From Anaerolineae bacterium (GTDB lineage: Bacteria; Chloroflexota; Anaerolineae; Aggregatilineales; Aggregatilineaceae): a stretch of DNA of 10,668 nucleotides. The position numbers were made by a program, and so were the translations under genes. Under the pieces are notes generated by a model that worked only from the letters and a program-made list of their open reading frames with translations, was not told the origin of the DNA and searched no databases. The stretch is from contig JADLHR010000446.1 of the NCBI GenBank assembly GCA_020848665.1, positions 1-10,668 of the forward strand. Reading direction: 5' to 3'. Of this stretch, positions 1 through 7,474 are shown piece after piece. How positions within the stretch are numbered: the first letter of the stretch is position 1; the number at the start of each line of letters is the position of its first letter.

Positions 1-111
1 TTATATGTTATGGGTGCGCCGGGATACCCGCTATTAAAAAAGCTTAAAGCTGAGCGGGACAGTTATTTAAATCAGATAAAAACTTATAAAAAAACCCTGA
101 ATCTACAGTAA
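1..111 (+). CDS. possible C-terminal end of an upstream gene (hypothetical, partial)
   Basis: The first frame is open from the window edge to a TAA at 109-111, giving 36 codons. The peptide begins LYVMGAPGYPLLKKLKAERD and ends YKKTLNLQ, a lysine-rich and probably helical tail. I do not recognise the family. About a quarter of the bases in 61-120 are G or C, far below the rest of the window, and codons such as TTA, ATA and AAA are used that the neighbours avoid. Either it is the end of a gene of different origin, or it is noncoding AT-rich promoter-upstream DNA that happens to be open. An open run of this length could well arise by chance, so the call is weak. Confidence 0.3.
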   Translation, partial: LYVMGAPGYPLLKKLKAERDSYLNQIKTYKKTLNLQ

Positions 112-117
112 TCATGG

Positions 118-146
118 TGTTTATACGCGCAGGAATTCACTATAAT
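118..146 (+). promoter_or_regulatory. putative promoter of the polysaccharide operon
   Basis: An exact TATAAT lies at 141-146. No good -35 box is present: the best match is TTTATA at 120-125, with a short 15-base spacer. The DNA just upstream (61-110) is AT-rich with A-tracts, which could act as an UP-like element. Transcription would begin near 153 and leave a leader of about 43 bases before the ATG at 196. The -10 box overlaps the upstream in-frame ATG at 145, which argues against that ATG as a start. Confidence 0.45.
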
Positions 147-184
147 GCGAATAAGCCCGCCCCAATCCACGACACAGCATGGGC

Positions 185-191
185 AGGAGGT
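185..191 (+). promoter_or_regulatory. strong Shine-Dalgarno deciding the start of the sugar transferase gene
   Basis: AGGAGGT ends four bases before the ATG at 196. The in-frame ATG at 145 has no comparable site and lies inside the predicted -10 box, so 196 is chosen. Confidence 0.75.
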
Positions 192-195
192 TATC

Positions 196-1920
196 ATGAA
201 CCGATTGCGTTTATTGTTACTGACGGCAGTGGTGTGGCTGATTGTGCTCTTCATCCTGGCCTATCCGGATGCCTTCGGGTTTGCGCCGTCGCCAGTGGTA
301 TTCGCGATCGCTGTCGTGACCGTGCTGTCGATGCTGATCTTTCCTGACCTTGGAACCAGCCGTCTCCAGATGATTTTGCTGGCGAACGGCATGATGTACC
401 TGGGGGCCGCCGCTCTGGGCCTGCTTAATTACAGTCTGACCGATGTGCCGATGGTTGTGACGGAACTGCTGCTTCTGGCGGTCACGGCCTACCTGGTCCG
501 CCTTGTCTCGGTGGTCGTCGCCAATCTTGAGCAGGTGCTGGAAAACGTGGTAACCGGGAGCGAGGAATCCCGCATTCTCTCCACTGCGCTGGGCGAAGAG
601 ACGATCAACGCCGAGCTGTTCCGCGCGCGGCGGTTCAACCGGCCGGTAGGGTTCATCCTGCTTCACCTGAGCGGCGTCGAGGAGCTGAAATCGACCCACG
701 CTGACCGGTTCAATTACCAGTTTGTGCTTCAGCGCAGCTACCTGAAGGCCCGCGTGAGTCAGTTGGCGGAGTCGTTCCTGTACCATACCGACCCGATTGC
801 CTGGCACGCTGATGACCTGGTGATCTGCCTGCCGGAGACCAACCACGAGCAGGCCGAGGAACTTGCGCGCAAGATCTACGACCTGATCCGCCTGCAATTG
901 AATATCCGTATGCCAATCGGCGTGGCGAGCTTTCCGGATGATGGTCTTATCTACAAATATCTGATCGAGGAAGCGGGCAAGAATCTGCTAACCTTCGCCA
1001 GCGAACGCAAGGGAGCGGGCAGCGCAGGCGCCGAGGACAAACTGACGACCCAGGAGCGGGCCGCGCTCCAGCCGTTTACCGTTGATTTCGGCTTTGGCAA
1101 GATGAGCGGCCAGGGCGAGTTGGCGCAGCCCCTGCGCAAATCCTCGTCCACGTTTATCCTGAGCTTAGGGCTGCGCGCGCTGTTGCATGGTGGCGATCTG
1201 ATGCAGCCATTCGTCGCGCAGCGGTCCCATCACCAGGATGTCTCACCGTACTATGACCCTGATTTCTGGGTCAACCGCCTGCCGTACCAGGGTGCCGACT
1301 CCCGTCGCGTCTACATGCAGGTCAAGCGCGCGATGGATCTGGCACTGGTCATCGTGTCGCTGCCGTTCGTGGTGCCGATCGGCGCGGCGCTGGCAGGGCT
1401 GATCTGGCTCCAGGATCGCCATTCACCGCTGTACATTCAGCAGCGCACCGGCCTGGGCGGTCGCAAGTTCAAGATGTACAAGTTCCGCTCGATGATCGTG
1501 AACGCCGATCAGCGCTTGGCCGAACTGGGGGTGCGCGTCAACGAACGCGGCGAGACGATCAACGAGAACGGCGACAAGCTGGAAAACGACCCGCGCATTA
1601 CGCCAGTTGGGCGTATTCTGCGCAAGACGAGCCTCGACGAGCTGCCGCAGATCTGGAACGTGCTTCAGGGAGACATGAGTATCGTCGGCCCGCGCCCGAC
1701 TTCGTTCGGTGTGGACAAGTACCAGTTGCTGCACACCGAGCGATTGAGCGTCAAGCCGGGCATCACTGGTCTGTGGCAGATTTATGAGCGTGGCGAAACG
1801 GACTTCGACAATCGGCTGATCTGGGATATGAAGTACATCGACAAGATCAGCCTGCTGCTCGACCTGAAGATCATTGTTCGGACCGGGCTGAAAGTCCTCA
1901 AGGACCGGGGCGCGCGCTAG
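196..1920 (+). CDS. polyprenyl-phosphate sugar-1-phosphate transferase with degenerate GGDEF-like domain
   Basis: This 574-residue membrane protein probably starts polysaccharide assembly by moving a sugar-1-phosphate from a nucleotide sugar to the lipid carrier. Residues 1 to about 115 hold about four hydrophobic segments. Residues about 130-285 resemble a GGDEF fold: an ARRFNRPVGFILLHL start, DDLVICLPET, and IGVASFPDDG with the closing helix. HADDL (204-208) replaces GGDEF, and the metal-binding Asp of the first strand is absent (HLSG at 157-160). A linker runs to about 376. The C-terminal part (377-574) is a bacterial sugar transferase domain: KRAMDLAL plus membrane hairpin, QQRTGLGG, FKMYKFRSM, NDPRITPVGRILRKTSLDELPQ (477-485 is the end of it), SIVGPRP and KPGITGLWQ. 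The catalytic Asp-Glu pair (481-482) is present. Sugar specificity cannot be read from sequence. Cyclase activity is unlikely; a nucleotide-sensing or structural role is inference. Confidence 0.9.
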   Translation: MNRLRLLLLTAVVWLIVLFILAYPDAFGFAPSPVVFAIAVVTVLSMLIFPDLGTSRLQMILLANGMMYLGAAALGLLNYSLTDVPMVVTELLLLAVTAYLVRLVSVVVANLEQVLENVVTGSEESRILSTALGEETINAELFRARRFNRPVGFILLHLSGVEELKSTHADRFNYQFVLQRSYLKARVSQLAESFLYHTDPIAWHADDLVICLPETNHEQAEELARKIYDLIRLQLNIRMPIGVASFPDDGLIYKYLIEEAGKNLLTFASERKGAGSAGAEDKLTTQERAALQPFTVDFGFGKMSGQGELAQPLRKSSSTFILSLGLRALLHGGDLMQPFVAQRSHHQDVSPYYDPDFWVNRLPYQGADSRRVYMQVKRAMDLALVIVSLPFVVPIGAALAGLIWLQDRHSPLYIQQRTGLGGRKFKMYKFRSMIVNADQRLAELGVRVNERGETINENGDKLENDPRITPVGRILRKTSLDELPQIWNVLQGDMSIVGPRPTSFGVDKYQLLHTERLSVKPGITGLWQIYERGETDFDNRLIWDMKYIDKISLLLDLKIIVRTGLKVLKDRGAR

Positions 1921-1973
1921 CTCAACGCCTTGTCATTCGCCGCCGGTCAACGTACGATCAGGGGCAACATGGC

Positions 1974-2014
1974 GTGGCCTCTGCCTGGGCCTTTCGCCCA
2001 GTAGCAGGGGCCAC
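1974..2014 (+). other. strong intercistronic stem-loop
   Basis: The 5' arm GTGGCCTCTGCCTGGGC (1974-1990) pairs with the 3' arm at 1996-2014 around a five-base loop, CTTTC. The stem has 17 pairs, including one G-T wobble, and a single two-base bulge (TA at 2002-2003). It is not followed by a run of T, so it is not a standard intrinsic terminator. It sits 54 bases after the sugar transferase stop and 91 bases before the preferred start of the next gene. It could stabilise the upstream mRNA 3' end, tune expression between the two genes, or be a Rho-linked pause site. Confidence 0.65.
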
Positions 2015-2090
2015 CTGATACTTCGCCGTGTCGTCCGTAATTGCCGCAGGTGTTTCGTTCCAGGCACGACGCGCTATCACAACAGTTGGC

Positions 2091-2098
2091 GGGGAGAG
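2091..2098 (+). promoter_or_regulatory. ribosome binding site deciding the start of the Wzz-like gene
   Basis: GGGGAGAG ends seven bases before the ATG at 2106. The upstream in-frame GTG at 2028 has no clear site, and the extra 26 residues it would add do not look like a Wzz N-terminus. Confidence 0.6.
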
Positions 2099-2105
2099 CG
2101 CTGCG

Positions 2106-3713
2106 ATGTTCCGACGCTATGTTGACGCGATCTTGAAGTGGTTCTGGCTGCCGGTGCTGACGACCGTTGTCGCTGGCGCAATCGCTTACGCGTATGCCCA
2201 GCGGCAGCCGGTCACGTACAGCTCGCGTGTGCAGCTGCTGGTTGGACCGGCTACGACCAGCCTCAACCCAACGCCGAACGATCTGCGCGCCGCCGCGCAG
2301 CTGCTGGAGGTCTACGCCGTCTTGCCGACGATGCGCCCCTTCCTCGAAGATGTCATCACCGAGCTGGAGCTTGACCTGACGCCCGGTCAGCTGGACAACA
2401 TGATCACTATTTCGACCAGCAGCACGACGCAGCTCTTGACGATCCGCGTGGTGGACAGCGAGCGCCCGCGTGCGTCGGTGATCGCTAACACGGTCGCCGG
2501 GATGATTGTCGCGCGCAGCGCCGGCGGCTCGTCGGGCGACGCGGTCCAGCAGATCCAGCAGCAGATCGACCGCGTCGAGGCGTCCGTCGAGCGCAGCGAA
2601 GCCCGGCTCGTCGAGCTTCAGCAGCAGCGTGACACGGCGACAACCGACTCTCAGCGTAGTAACGCGGATAAGCTGATCGAGTCCGAGCGTAAGTTCCTGT
2701 CGGACTCCGAGCGTCTGCTGGTGTCGCTTTACGGTGAAGCGCAGACGACGCCGAACAACCGCGTCCAGATTGTTGACCCGGCGACGCGAGCTTCGCGCGT
2801 CAACCGCGAGACTTCGACCAAGGCGACGCTCGGCGGGCTGGCAGGTCTGATTATCGGGATCGCGCTCGTTCTGGCGCTCGACTTTCTGGATGACACCTTC
2901 AAATCAGAGGAGTCGCTTGTCCAGGCGGCTGGCGTGCCCGTCCTGGGTGTAATCGCGCGTCACCGCGCCCTGCACTTCACCGGCGCAAAGCGGCTGATCG
3001 TCACCACCCAGCCAGCGTCGCGCGCTGCGCAGAACTATCGAAAACTAGGCGCCAAGCTTGTGTTTCTCAACAGCAACCAGGGCTATCGCTCGCTGCTTGT
3101 CGGCAGCCCGCGCGGAACGGAACGCCCCGCCGAGGTTGCTGCAAATGTCGCCGCTGTGCTCGGACAGCTTGGGCGGACCGTCATTCTGGTTGATGCCGAT
3201 TTGCGCACCTCGACCATCAGCAAGATGTTCGGGATGGAGAAGCGTCACGGCCTGACAGATTTGTTTAGCGAGGAGCGCAGCCTGACCGAATGCGTCGCGC
3301 CAGTGGACGACGTGGAGAACCTTTTCGTCCTTCCGAGCGGCCTCTCGGTCAATGCCGGCGGCTTGCTGGCGTCCGACAGCATGATGGATCTGATCGAGCA
3401 TCTTCAAAGCCTGGCCGACCTGATCATCATTGTGGCGCCCCCCTTCCAGGAGCAAGCTGAAGGGATCGTGCTGGCATCACGCGCGAATGGGACGATTGTC
3501 ACCGCGATGTACGGCCAGACACGCCGCCGCGAAATCCGTGAGATTATGGAAGACCTGTACTCGCTTGGTGCGCGGGTGATCGGCACCGTCCTGACGTTCA
3601 ATACCCCGCGCAGCCGCCGGTTTCGGCGAGGTCGCCAGCGGGCCACGCCAGTCGAGACGGTCAGCGTCGCGCAGCTTTCGAAGTCCGAGCGAGCGCGTAA
3701 GGGCGCAGGATAG
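2106..3713 (+). CDS. Wzz-type chain-length protein fused to a degenerate BY-kinase domain
   Basis: This 535-residue inner-membrane protein has the layout of polysaccharide co-polymerases of the Wzc/CapAB class. A first membrane helix lies at about 12-31 (WFWLPVLTTVVAGAIAYAYA). The periplasmic part includes a glutamine-rich coiled coil at about 145-205. A second helix lies at about 242-260, followed by a cytoplasmic P-loop-type domain. In active BY-kinases the Walker A reads roughly PGEGKST; here residues 335-341 read PRGTERP, so the lysine and the Ser/Thr are lost. Walker A' (VILVDADLR, 359-367) is intact, but Walker B reads LIIIVAPP (439-446) with Val443 in place of Asp. The C-terminal tail is basic (RRFRRGRQR) and has no tyrosine cluster. 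It probably controls chain length by binding Wzy, without tyrosine autokinase activity. The stop is five bases before the next gene. A GTG start at 2028 is possible but less likely. Confidence 0.85.
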   Translation: MFRRYVDAILKWFWLPVLTTVVAGAIAYAYAQRQPVTYSSRVQLLVGPATTSLNPTPNDLRAAAQLLEVYAVLPTMRPFLEDVITELELDLTPGQLDNMITISTSSTTQLLTIRVVDSERPRASVIANTVAGMIVARSAGGSSGDAVQQIQQQIDRVEASVERSEARLVELQQQRDTATTDSQRSNADKLIESERKFLSDSERLLVSLYGEAQTTPNNRVQIVDPATRASRVNRETSTKATLGGLAGLIIGIALVLALDFLDDTFKSEESLVQAAGVPVLGVIARHRALHFTGAKRLIVTTQPASRAAQNYRKLGAKLVFLNSNQGYRSLLVGSPRGTERPAEVAANVAAVLGQLGRTVILVDADLRTSTISKMFGMEKRHGLTDLFSEERSLTECVAPVDDVENLFVLPSGLSVNAGGLLASDSMMDLIEHLQSLADLIIIVAPPFQEQAEGIVLASRANGTIVTAMYGQTRRREIREIMEDLYSLGARVIGTVLTFNTPRSRRFRRGRQRATPVETVSVAQLSKSERARKGAG

Positions 3714-3718
3714 GGCTG

Positions 3719-4981
3719 ATGATGCACGCGACGCTCAATCGACTCTTCGGCACGCTTGATAGCGAGCGGTTGGCTTTCTGTGTGCTGCGAGACGCCGAGC
3801 GGATCGACCAACTGGCAAGCGGCGAAGTCGATCTGCTGGTCGCGCCTGACCAGTGGGACCGGTTTCGCGCGGCGCTGGCGCGGGCAGGGTTTGTGCCGCT
3901 GCTGGCGCGCGGTTATGCGCCGCACCACTTTTACGTGGCGTACGACGCCAGAACGGATACCTGGCTCAAGATCGACGCAGTGAGCGAGCTGATCTACGGG
4001 CGACCGATCAAGACTCTGCCGACCGGGCTGGCGGCGGATGTATTGGCCGCGCGCGTCCGCGTGGGAGAAGCCTGGGGGCTGGCGCCGCAGCATGAGGTAA
4101 TCACGCTGCTGCTGCACGCGGCGCTCGACAAGGGCCGTTTCGACCCGGCGCGCGCTGAGCGTCTTCAGCAGTTGGCAGCCCAGATCGAGGACCCGGCCCT
4201 GATCGATGATCTGCTCGCCACGTACTGGACGCCGGGCGCTCGCTGGGAAGAAGTCCGCGCCCAGATCGAGGCGGGCGAGTGGAGCGCGCTGCTGGCGCAG
4301 GCTCCGGCGGTCGCCGCCCGTCTGCGGCAGCGTGACCCGCTCGGCGTTCGCACACGCGCCGCGTCGAATCGCTTGCTGCGGCGGCTTGACCGCTCGCTGC
4401 GCGTCGTGCGCCCTGCGATTCCCTCGGTCGCAGTGCTGGGACCGGATGGCGCCGGAAAATCGACCGTCGCGGATGGCATCCAGGACGCCTCGCTGTTCCC
4501 GGTGCGCCGTGTCTATATGGGCCTGTACCAGAAGCGGCAGAAACGTGCGGCGCGCGCGCTGCCCGGCCTGGGCTTCGCCCGGCTGCTGCTGACGCAGTGG
4601 GGCCGCTATCTGACCGCGCGCTCCCACCAGGCCGCCGGCCGGCTGGTGATCTTCGACCGCTATGCGTATGACGCGCTGCTGCCGTCGCCGCGACCGCAGA
4701 GCTTGCCGCGCCGCATCCGGCGCTGGCTGCTGGCGCACACCTGCCCGCCGCCCGATCTGGTTGTGCTGCTCGACGCGCCCGCCGAAATCCTCTTTGCGCG
4801 GAAAGGCGAGCACGGGGTCGAGGCGCTTGAATCGCAGCGGCAGTCATATCTCGCGCTGCGCCAGCGCATTCCGCAGATGGTCGTGGTGGACGCCACTGAG
4901 GGGATCGAGGCCACGCGCCGCCGCGTCTCGTCGCTGATCTGGCAGGCGTATGTCCAGCGGAGCGGGGGACAACATGCGTGA
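3719..4981 (+). CDS. nucleotidyltransferase-like / thymidylate-kinase-like two-domain protein
   Basis: This 420-residue protein appears cytoplasmic, with no signal peptide or membrane helix. Residues 1 to about 130 resemble the uncharacterised nucleotidyltransferases (NTP_transf_5 type) found in surface polysaccharide loci: CVLRD (21-25), GEVDLLV (35-41) and WLKIDAVSELIYG. The usual acidic pair is E36-x-D38. A helical linker of about 100 residues follows. From about residue 235 there is a P-loop kinase resembling thymidylate kinase: PSVAVLGPDGAGKST (Walker A 241-249), FDRYAYD with the DR pair at 313-314, VVLLDAPAEILFARKGE, and an acidic C-terminal VVVDATEG. All key P-loop residues are present, so it is probably active, but its position among glycosyltransferase genes argues against housekeeping dTMP synthesis. 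The substrate is unknown; a sugar, nucleotide or glycan-intermediate kinase is possible. ATG at 3719 and 3722 are both plausible starts. Its end overlaps the next gene by eight bases. Confidence 0.75.
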   Translation: MMHATLNRLFGTLDSERLAFCVLRDAERIDQLASGEVDLLVAPDQWDRFRAALARAGFVPLLARGYAPHHFYVAYDARTDTWLKIDAVSELIYGRPIKTLPTGLAADVLAARVRVGEAWGLAPQHEVITLLLHAALDKGRFDPARAERLQQLAAQIEDPALIDDLLATYWTPGARWEEVRAQIEAGEWSALLAQAPAVAARLRQRDPLGVRTRAASNRLLRRLDRSLRVVRPAIPSVAVLGPDGAGKSTVADGIQDASLFPVRRVYMGLYQKRQKRAARALPGLGFARLLLTQWGRYLTARSHQAAGRLVIFDRYAYDALLPSPRPQSLPRRIRRWLLAHTCPPPDLVVLLDAPAEILFARKGEHGVEALESQRQSYLALRQRIPQMVVVDATEGIEATRRRVSSLIWQAYVQRSGGQHA

Positions 4982-6266
4982 GCCGGTGACTGCCGCCCAG
5001 CCGCCCCTGCATGTCAGGCCGGGGGTCAGGCCGCGTGGCCGTGTCGCGTATATGATGTCGCGTTTCCCCAAGCTCACAGAGACGTTTGTCCTATACGAGA
5101 TTGTCGCGGTACAAGCGCAGGGTGTTCCGGTCGAGCTATACCCGCTGCAGCGCGAGCGCACGACGGCGATGCATCCCGAAGCAGTTCCACTGGTCGCGCG
5201 GGCGCACTTTCTGCCGCTGGTTGCGCCGCGCTTCCTGCGCGCGCACGCCTACTACCTGCGGCACAAGCCGCGCGCCTACCTGGGCGCGCTGTGGGATTCG
5301 CTGCAGGCGACCTGGGGCAGCGCGCGCTATTTCGGCGGGATTCTCGCATTTTTCCCGAAAACGGTGGAGTTCGCGCGTATGATGGAGCGCGACGGGATCA
5401 CGCATATCCACGCGCACTTCGCCAGCCACCCGGCGGCGGCGGCATTCATCATCCACCGCCTGACCGGTATCCCGTACAGCTTCACCGCGCATGGCTCCGA
5501 TCTGCACCGCGACCAGCACATGCTGCGCGAGAAGATCGCGGAGGCGGCCTTCGCCACTACAATTTCGGAGTACAATGCGCGCGTCATCGCGCAGACCTGC
5601 GGTGACGAGACAGCCAGACGGGTTACCGTTCTGCGCTGCGGGGTGGATACATCCGTTTTCGCGCCGCGTCCACACCCCGGCGCTAACGGTGGGCACGACC
5701 GGCCTCTGATGATTCTCAACATTGGAACGCTGCACGAGGTCAAGGGCCAGACGTATCTGATTGAGGCGTGCCGTCTGCTCAAAGAGCGGGACCGCAGCTT
5801 TACGTGCCATTTCGTCGGCGATGGGCCGGATCAGGCGGCGCTTGAAGCCCAGGCCGCCGCAGCCGGGCTAGGTGAGCAGCTGGTGTTTCACGGGCGGCTC
5901 GAGCGGCAGGCGGTCGTCGAATTGCTGCAGCAGGCGGATGTCCTGGTTGCGCCGAGCGTGCCCTCCAGCGACAACCGGCGCGAAGGCATCCCGGTGGTGC
6001 TGATGGAGGCGATGGCGAGCGGCGTGGCGGTCGTAGCGAGCGACCTGTCTGGCATCCCGGAGCTGGTGATCGACGGCGTCAGCGGACTGCTAACGCCGCC
6101 GGGTGACGCGGCAGCGATCGCTGCCGCGCTGGAGCGACTGGCGCGCGATCCGGCGCTGCGGCAGCGGCTGGCCGGCGGCGGGCGCGAGAAGGTGCTGCGC
6201 GAGTTTGACCTGACGACCAACGCGGCGGCGCTCATCGAGCGGTTTGGATTTGGAGCGGAGAAATGA
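4974..6266 (+). CDS. GT4 family glycosyltransferase
   Basis: This 430-residue cytoplasmic or membrane-associated glycosyltransferase probably adds a sugar from a nucleotide donor to the growing lipid-linked repeat unit. It has the GT-B two-domain layout. The N-terminal domain includes VAYMMSRFPKLTETFVLYE, HIHAHFASHPA and FTAHGSDLHRD, as in WcaL-like enzymes of colanic-acid type clusters. The C-terminal domain includes NIGTLHEVKGQTYLIEA, CHFVGDGPDQ and the retaining-GT4 E-x7-E motif in EGIPVVLMEAMASG (Glu337 and Glu345), which binds the donor nucleotide sugar. Start choice: ATG at 4974 has GGGGGA at 4964-4969 just upstream. An in-frame ATG at 4950 would deepen the overlap with the kinase gene. 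The stop overlaps the next start in an ATGA, so translation is probably coupled. Donor, acceptor and linkage cannot be read. Confidence 0.9.
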   Translation: MREPVTAAQPPLHVRPGVRPRGRVAYMMSRFPKLTETFVLYEIVAVQAQGVPVELYPLQRERTTAMHPEAVPLVARAHFLPLVAPRFLRAHAYYLRHKPRAYLGALWDSLQATWGSARYFGGILAFFPKTVEFARMMERDGITHIHAHFASHPAAAAFIIHRLTGIPYSFTAHGSDLHRDQHMLREKIAEAAFATTISEYNARVIAQTCGDETARRVTVLRCGVDTSVFAPRPHPGANGGHDRPLMILNIGTLHEVKGQTYLIEACRLLKERDRSFTCHFVGDGPDQAALEAQAAAAGLGEQLVFHGRLERQAVVELLQQADVLVAPSVPSSDNRREGIPVVLMEAMASGVAVVASDLSGIPELVIDGVSGLLTPPGDAAAIAAALERLARDPALRQRLAGGGREKVLREFDLTTNAAALIERFGFGAEK

Positions 6267-7441
6267 CCGACCTGGCGCTGGTCATCTTCTGGGCAGCGGT
6301 CGCGCTGCTGGCCTATACCTATATCGTCTTTCCGGCGCTGCTGTTCGTGCGCGGGCTGTTGTGGCGCAAGCCCTACCGCGCCGAAGATATCACGCCGTCT
6401 GTCAGCCTGATCATCGCGGCGTACAACGAGGCGGCGAGCATCGGCGCCAAGCTGGAGAACGTCGTGGCGCTCGATTATCCGCGTGACTGCCTGGAAGTCA
6501 TTGTCGCTTCGGATGGCTCGACCGATCGCACCGAGGCGATTGTCTCATCCTATGCGGATCGGGGCGTCAGGCTGCTGGCGCTTCCTCGCCAGGGCAAGGC
6601 GGGCGTGCTCAACGCGGCCGTCGCCGCCGCCAGCGGCGAGATTCTGGTCTTCTCGGACGCCAACAGCGCCTATGCGCCCAACGCGATCCGCCGGTTGGTA
6701 CGCCCCTTTGCCGATCCTGAAGTGGGCGGCGTCGCGGGGAACCAGGTGTATCTCCCGGCGCGGCGCGACGCAGACGCGGGAGCTGCCCGGACCGGCGATG
6801 GCGAGCGGACGTACTGGGGCTTCGACCGCCTGTTGAAGCAGATTCAGAGCCAGGCAGGCAACACCATCTCGGCCACCGGCGCAATCTATGGCATCCGCCG
6901 CGCGCTGTTCCCCGGTGTGCCTGAAGGCGTAACCGACGACTTTGCGACCTCGACGGCCGTGATCGCACAAGGCTACCGGCTGGTGTTCGCGCCCGATGCC
7001 CAGGCGTATGAGCCGGTTGCCAAATCGAGCGGCGTCGAGTTCGGGCGCAAGGTGCGGGTTATGACGCGCGGGCTGCGCGCCGTGCTGGTCCGGCGCGCGC
7101 TGCTCAACCCCTTTCGCTACGGGTTTTATGCAGTTCAGTTGTTCTCGCACAAGGTGCTGCGCCGCCTGATGTTCGTTCCGCTGGCGCTGCTGCTGATCGC
7201 AAACCCCTTTCTGGTAGGCGAGGGATGGTTCTATCAGCTCACGATGCTGGCGCAAATCGCGTTCTATGGGGCGGCGCTGATCGGCGCGCTGTTCCGCGAC
7301 ACGCGCCTGGGGCGGCTGAAGTTCGTCACGATCCCGTACTATATCTGCCTGGTGTACCTTGCGGCGGCGGTGGCAACGTTCAACATCCTGCGCGGGCATC
7401 AGATCAATCGCTGGGAGCCTCAGCGCCAGCAGGCAGCTTGA
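6263..7441 (+). CDS. membrane-bound GT2 family glycosyltransferase
   Basis: This 392-residue inner-membrane glycosyltransferase has one N-terminal membrane segment (about 4-30), a cytoplasmic GT-A domain, and about three C-terminal segments (LMFVPLALLLIANPFLV, AQIAFYGAALIGALF and YYICLVYLAAAVATF). GT2 motifs are complete: SLIIAAYNEAASI, ASDGSTDRT (Asp84), the metal-binding FSDANS (Asp132, Asn134), and the catalytic-base region VTDDFATS (Asp225-Asp226). The section after it (KVRVMTRGLRA ... LNPFRYGF) matches non-processive GT2 enzymes rather than cellulose-synthase-like processive ones. It probably adds one sugar to the lipid-linked repeat unit. The start ATG overlaps the previous stop (ATGA at 6263-6266). 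The sugar is unknown. Confidence 0.9.
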   Translation: MTDLALVIFWAAVALLAYTYIVFPALLFVRGLLWRKPYRAEDITPSVSLIIAAYNEAASIGAKLENVVALDYPRDCLEVIVASDGSTDRTEAIVSSYADRGVRLLALPRQGKAGVLNAAVAAASGEILVFSDANSAYAPNAIRRLVRPFADPEVGGVAGNQVYLPARRDADAGAARTGDGERTYWGFDRLLKQIQSQAGNTISATGAIYGIRRALFPGVPEGVTDDFATSTAVIAQGYRLVFAPDAQAYEPVAKSSGVEFGRKVRVMTRGLRAVLVRRALLNPFRYGFYAVQLFSHKVLRRLMFVPLALLLIANPFLVGEGWFYQLTMLAQIAFYGAALIGALFRDTRLGRLKFVTIPYYICLVYLAAAVATFNILRGHQINRWEPQRQQAA

Positions 7442-7474
7442 GGCGAGACTGCGTTCTGAGGGACACGACGCACG

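Noticed and set aside
27..58. Inverted repeat CCCGCT/AGCGGG as a terminator
   Set aside because: Only six pairs around a 20-base loop and no following T-tract; it lies within the possible coding tail.
145..195. Longer N-terminus for the sugar transferase starting at ATG 145
   Set aside because: That ATG overlaps the TATAAT box and has no ribosome site, whereas AGGAGGT precedes the ATG at 196.
3404..4813. A 469-residue open frame on the - strand
   Set aside because: It lies opposite two well-supported genes, has no recognisable motif, and is rich in Arg, Gln and Ala as expected for the complement of GC-rich codons.
4101..5012. A 303-residue open frame on the - strand
   Set aside because: Low-complexity Arg/Ala/Pro composition opposite the kinase-like gene; no plausible product.
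7400..7414. QINRW near the GT2 C-terminus as the processive-synthase QxxRW motif
   Set aside because: It lies after the last membrane segment, whereas the true motif follows the catalytic Asp and precedes the membrane helices; most likely coincidence.
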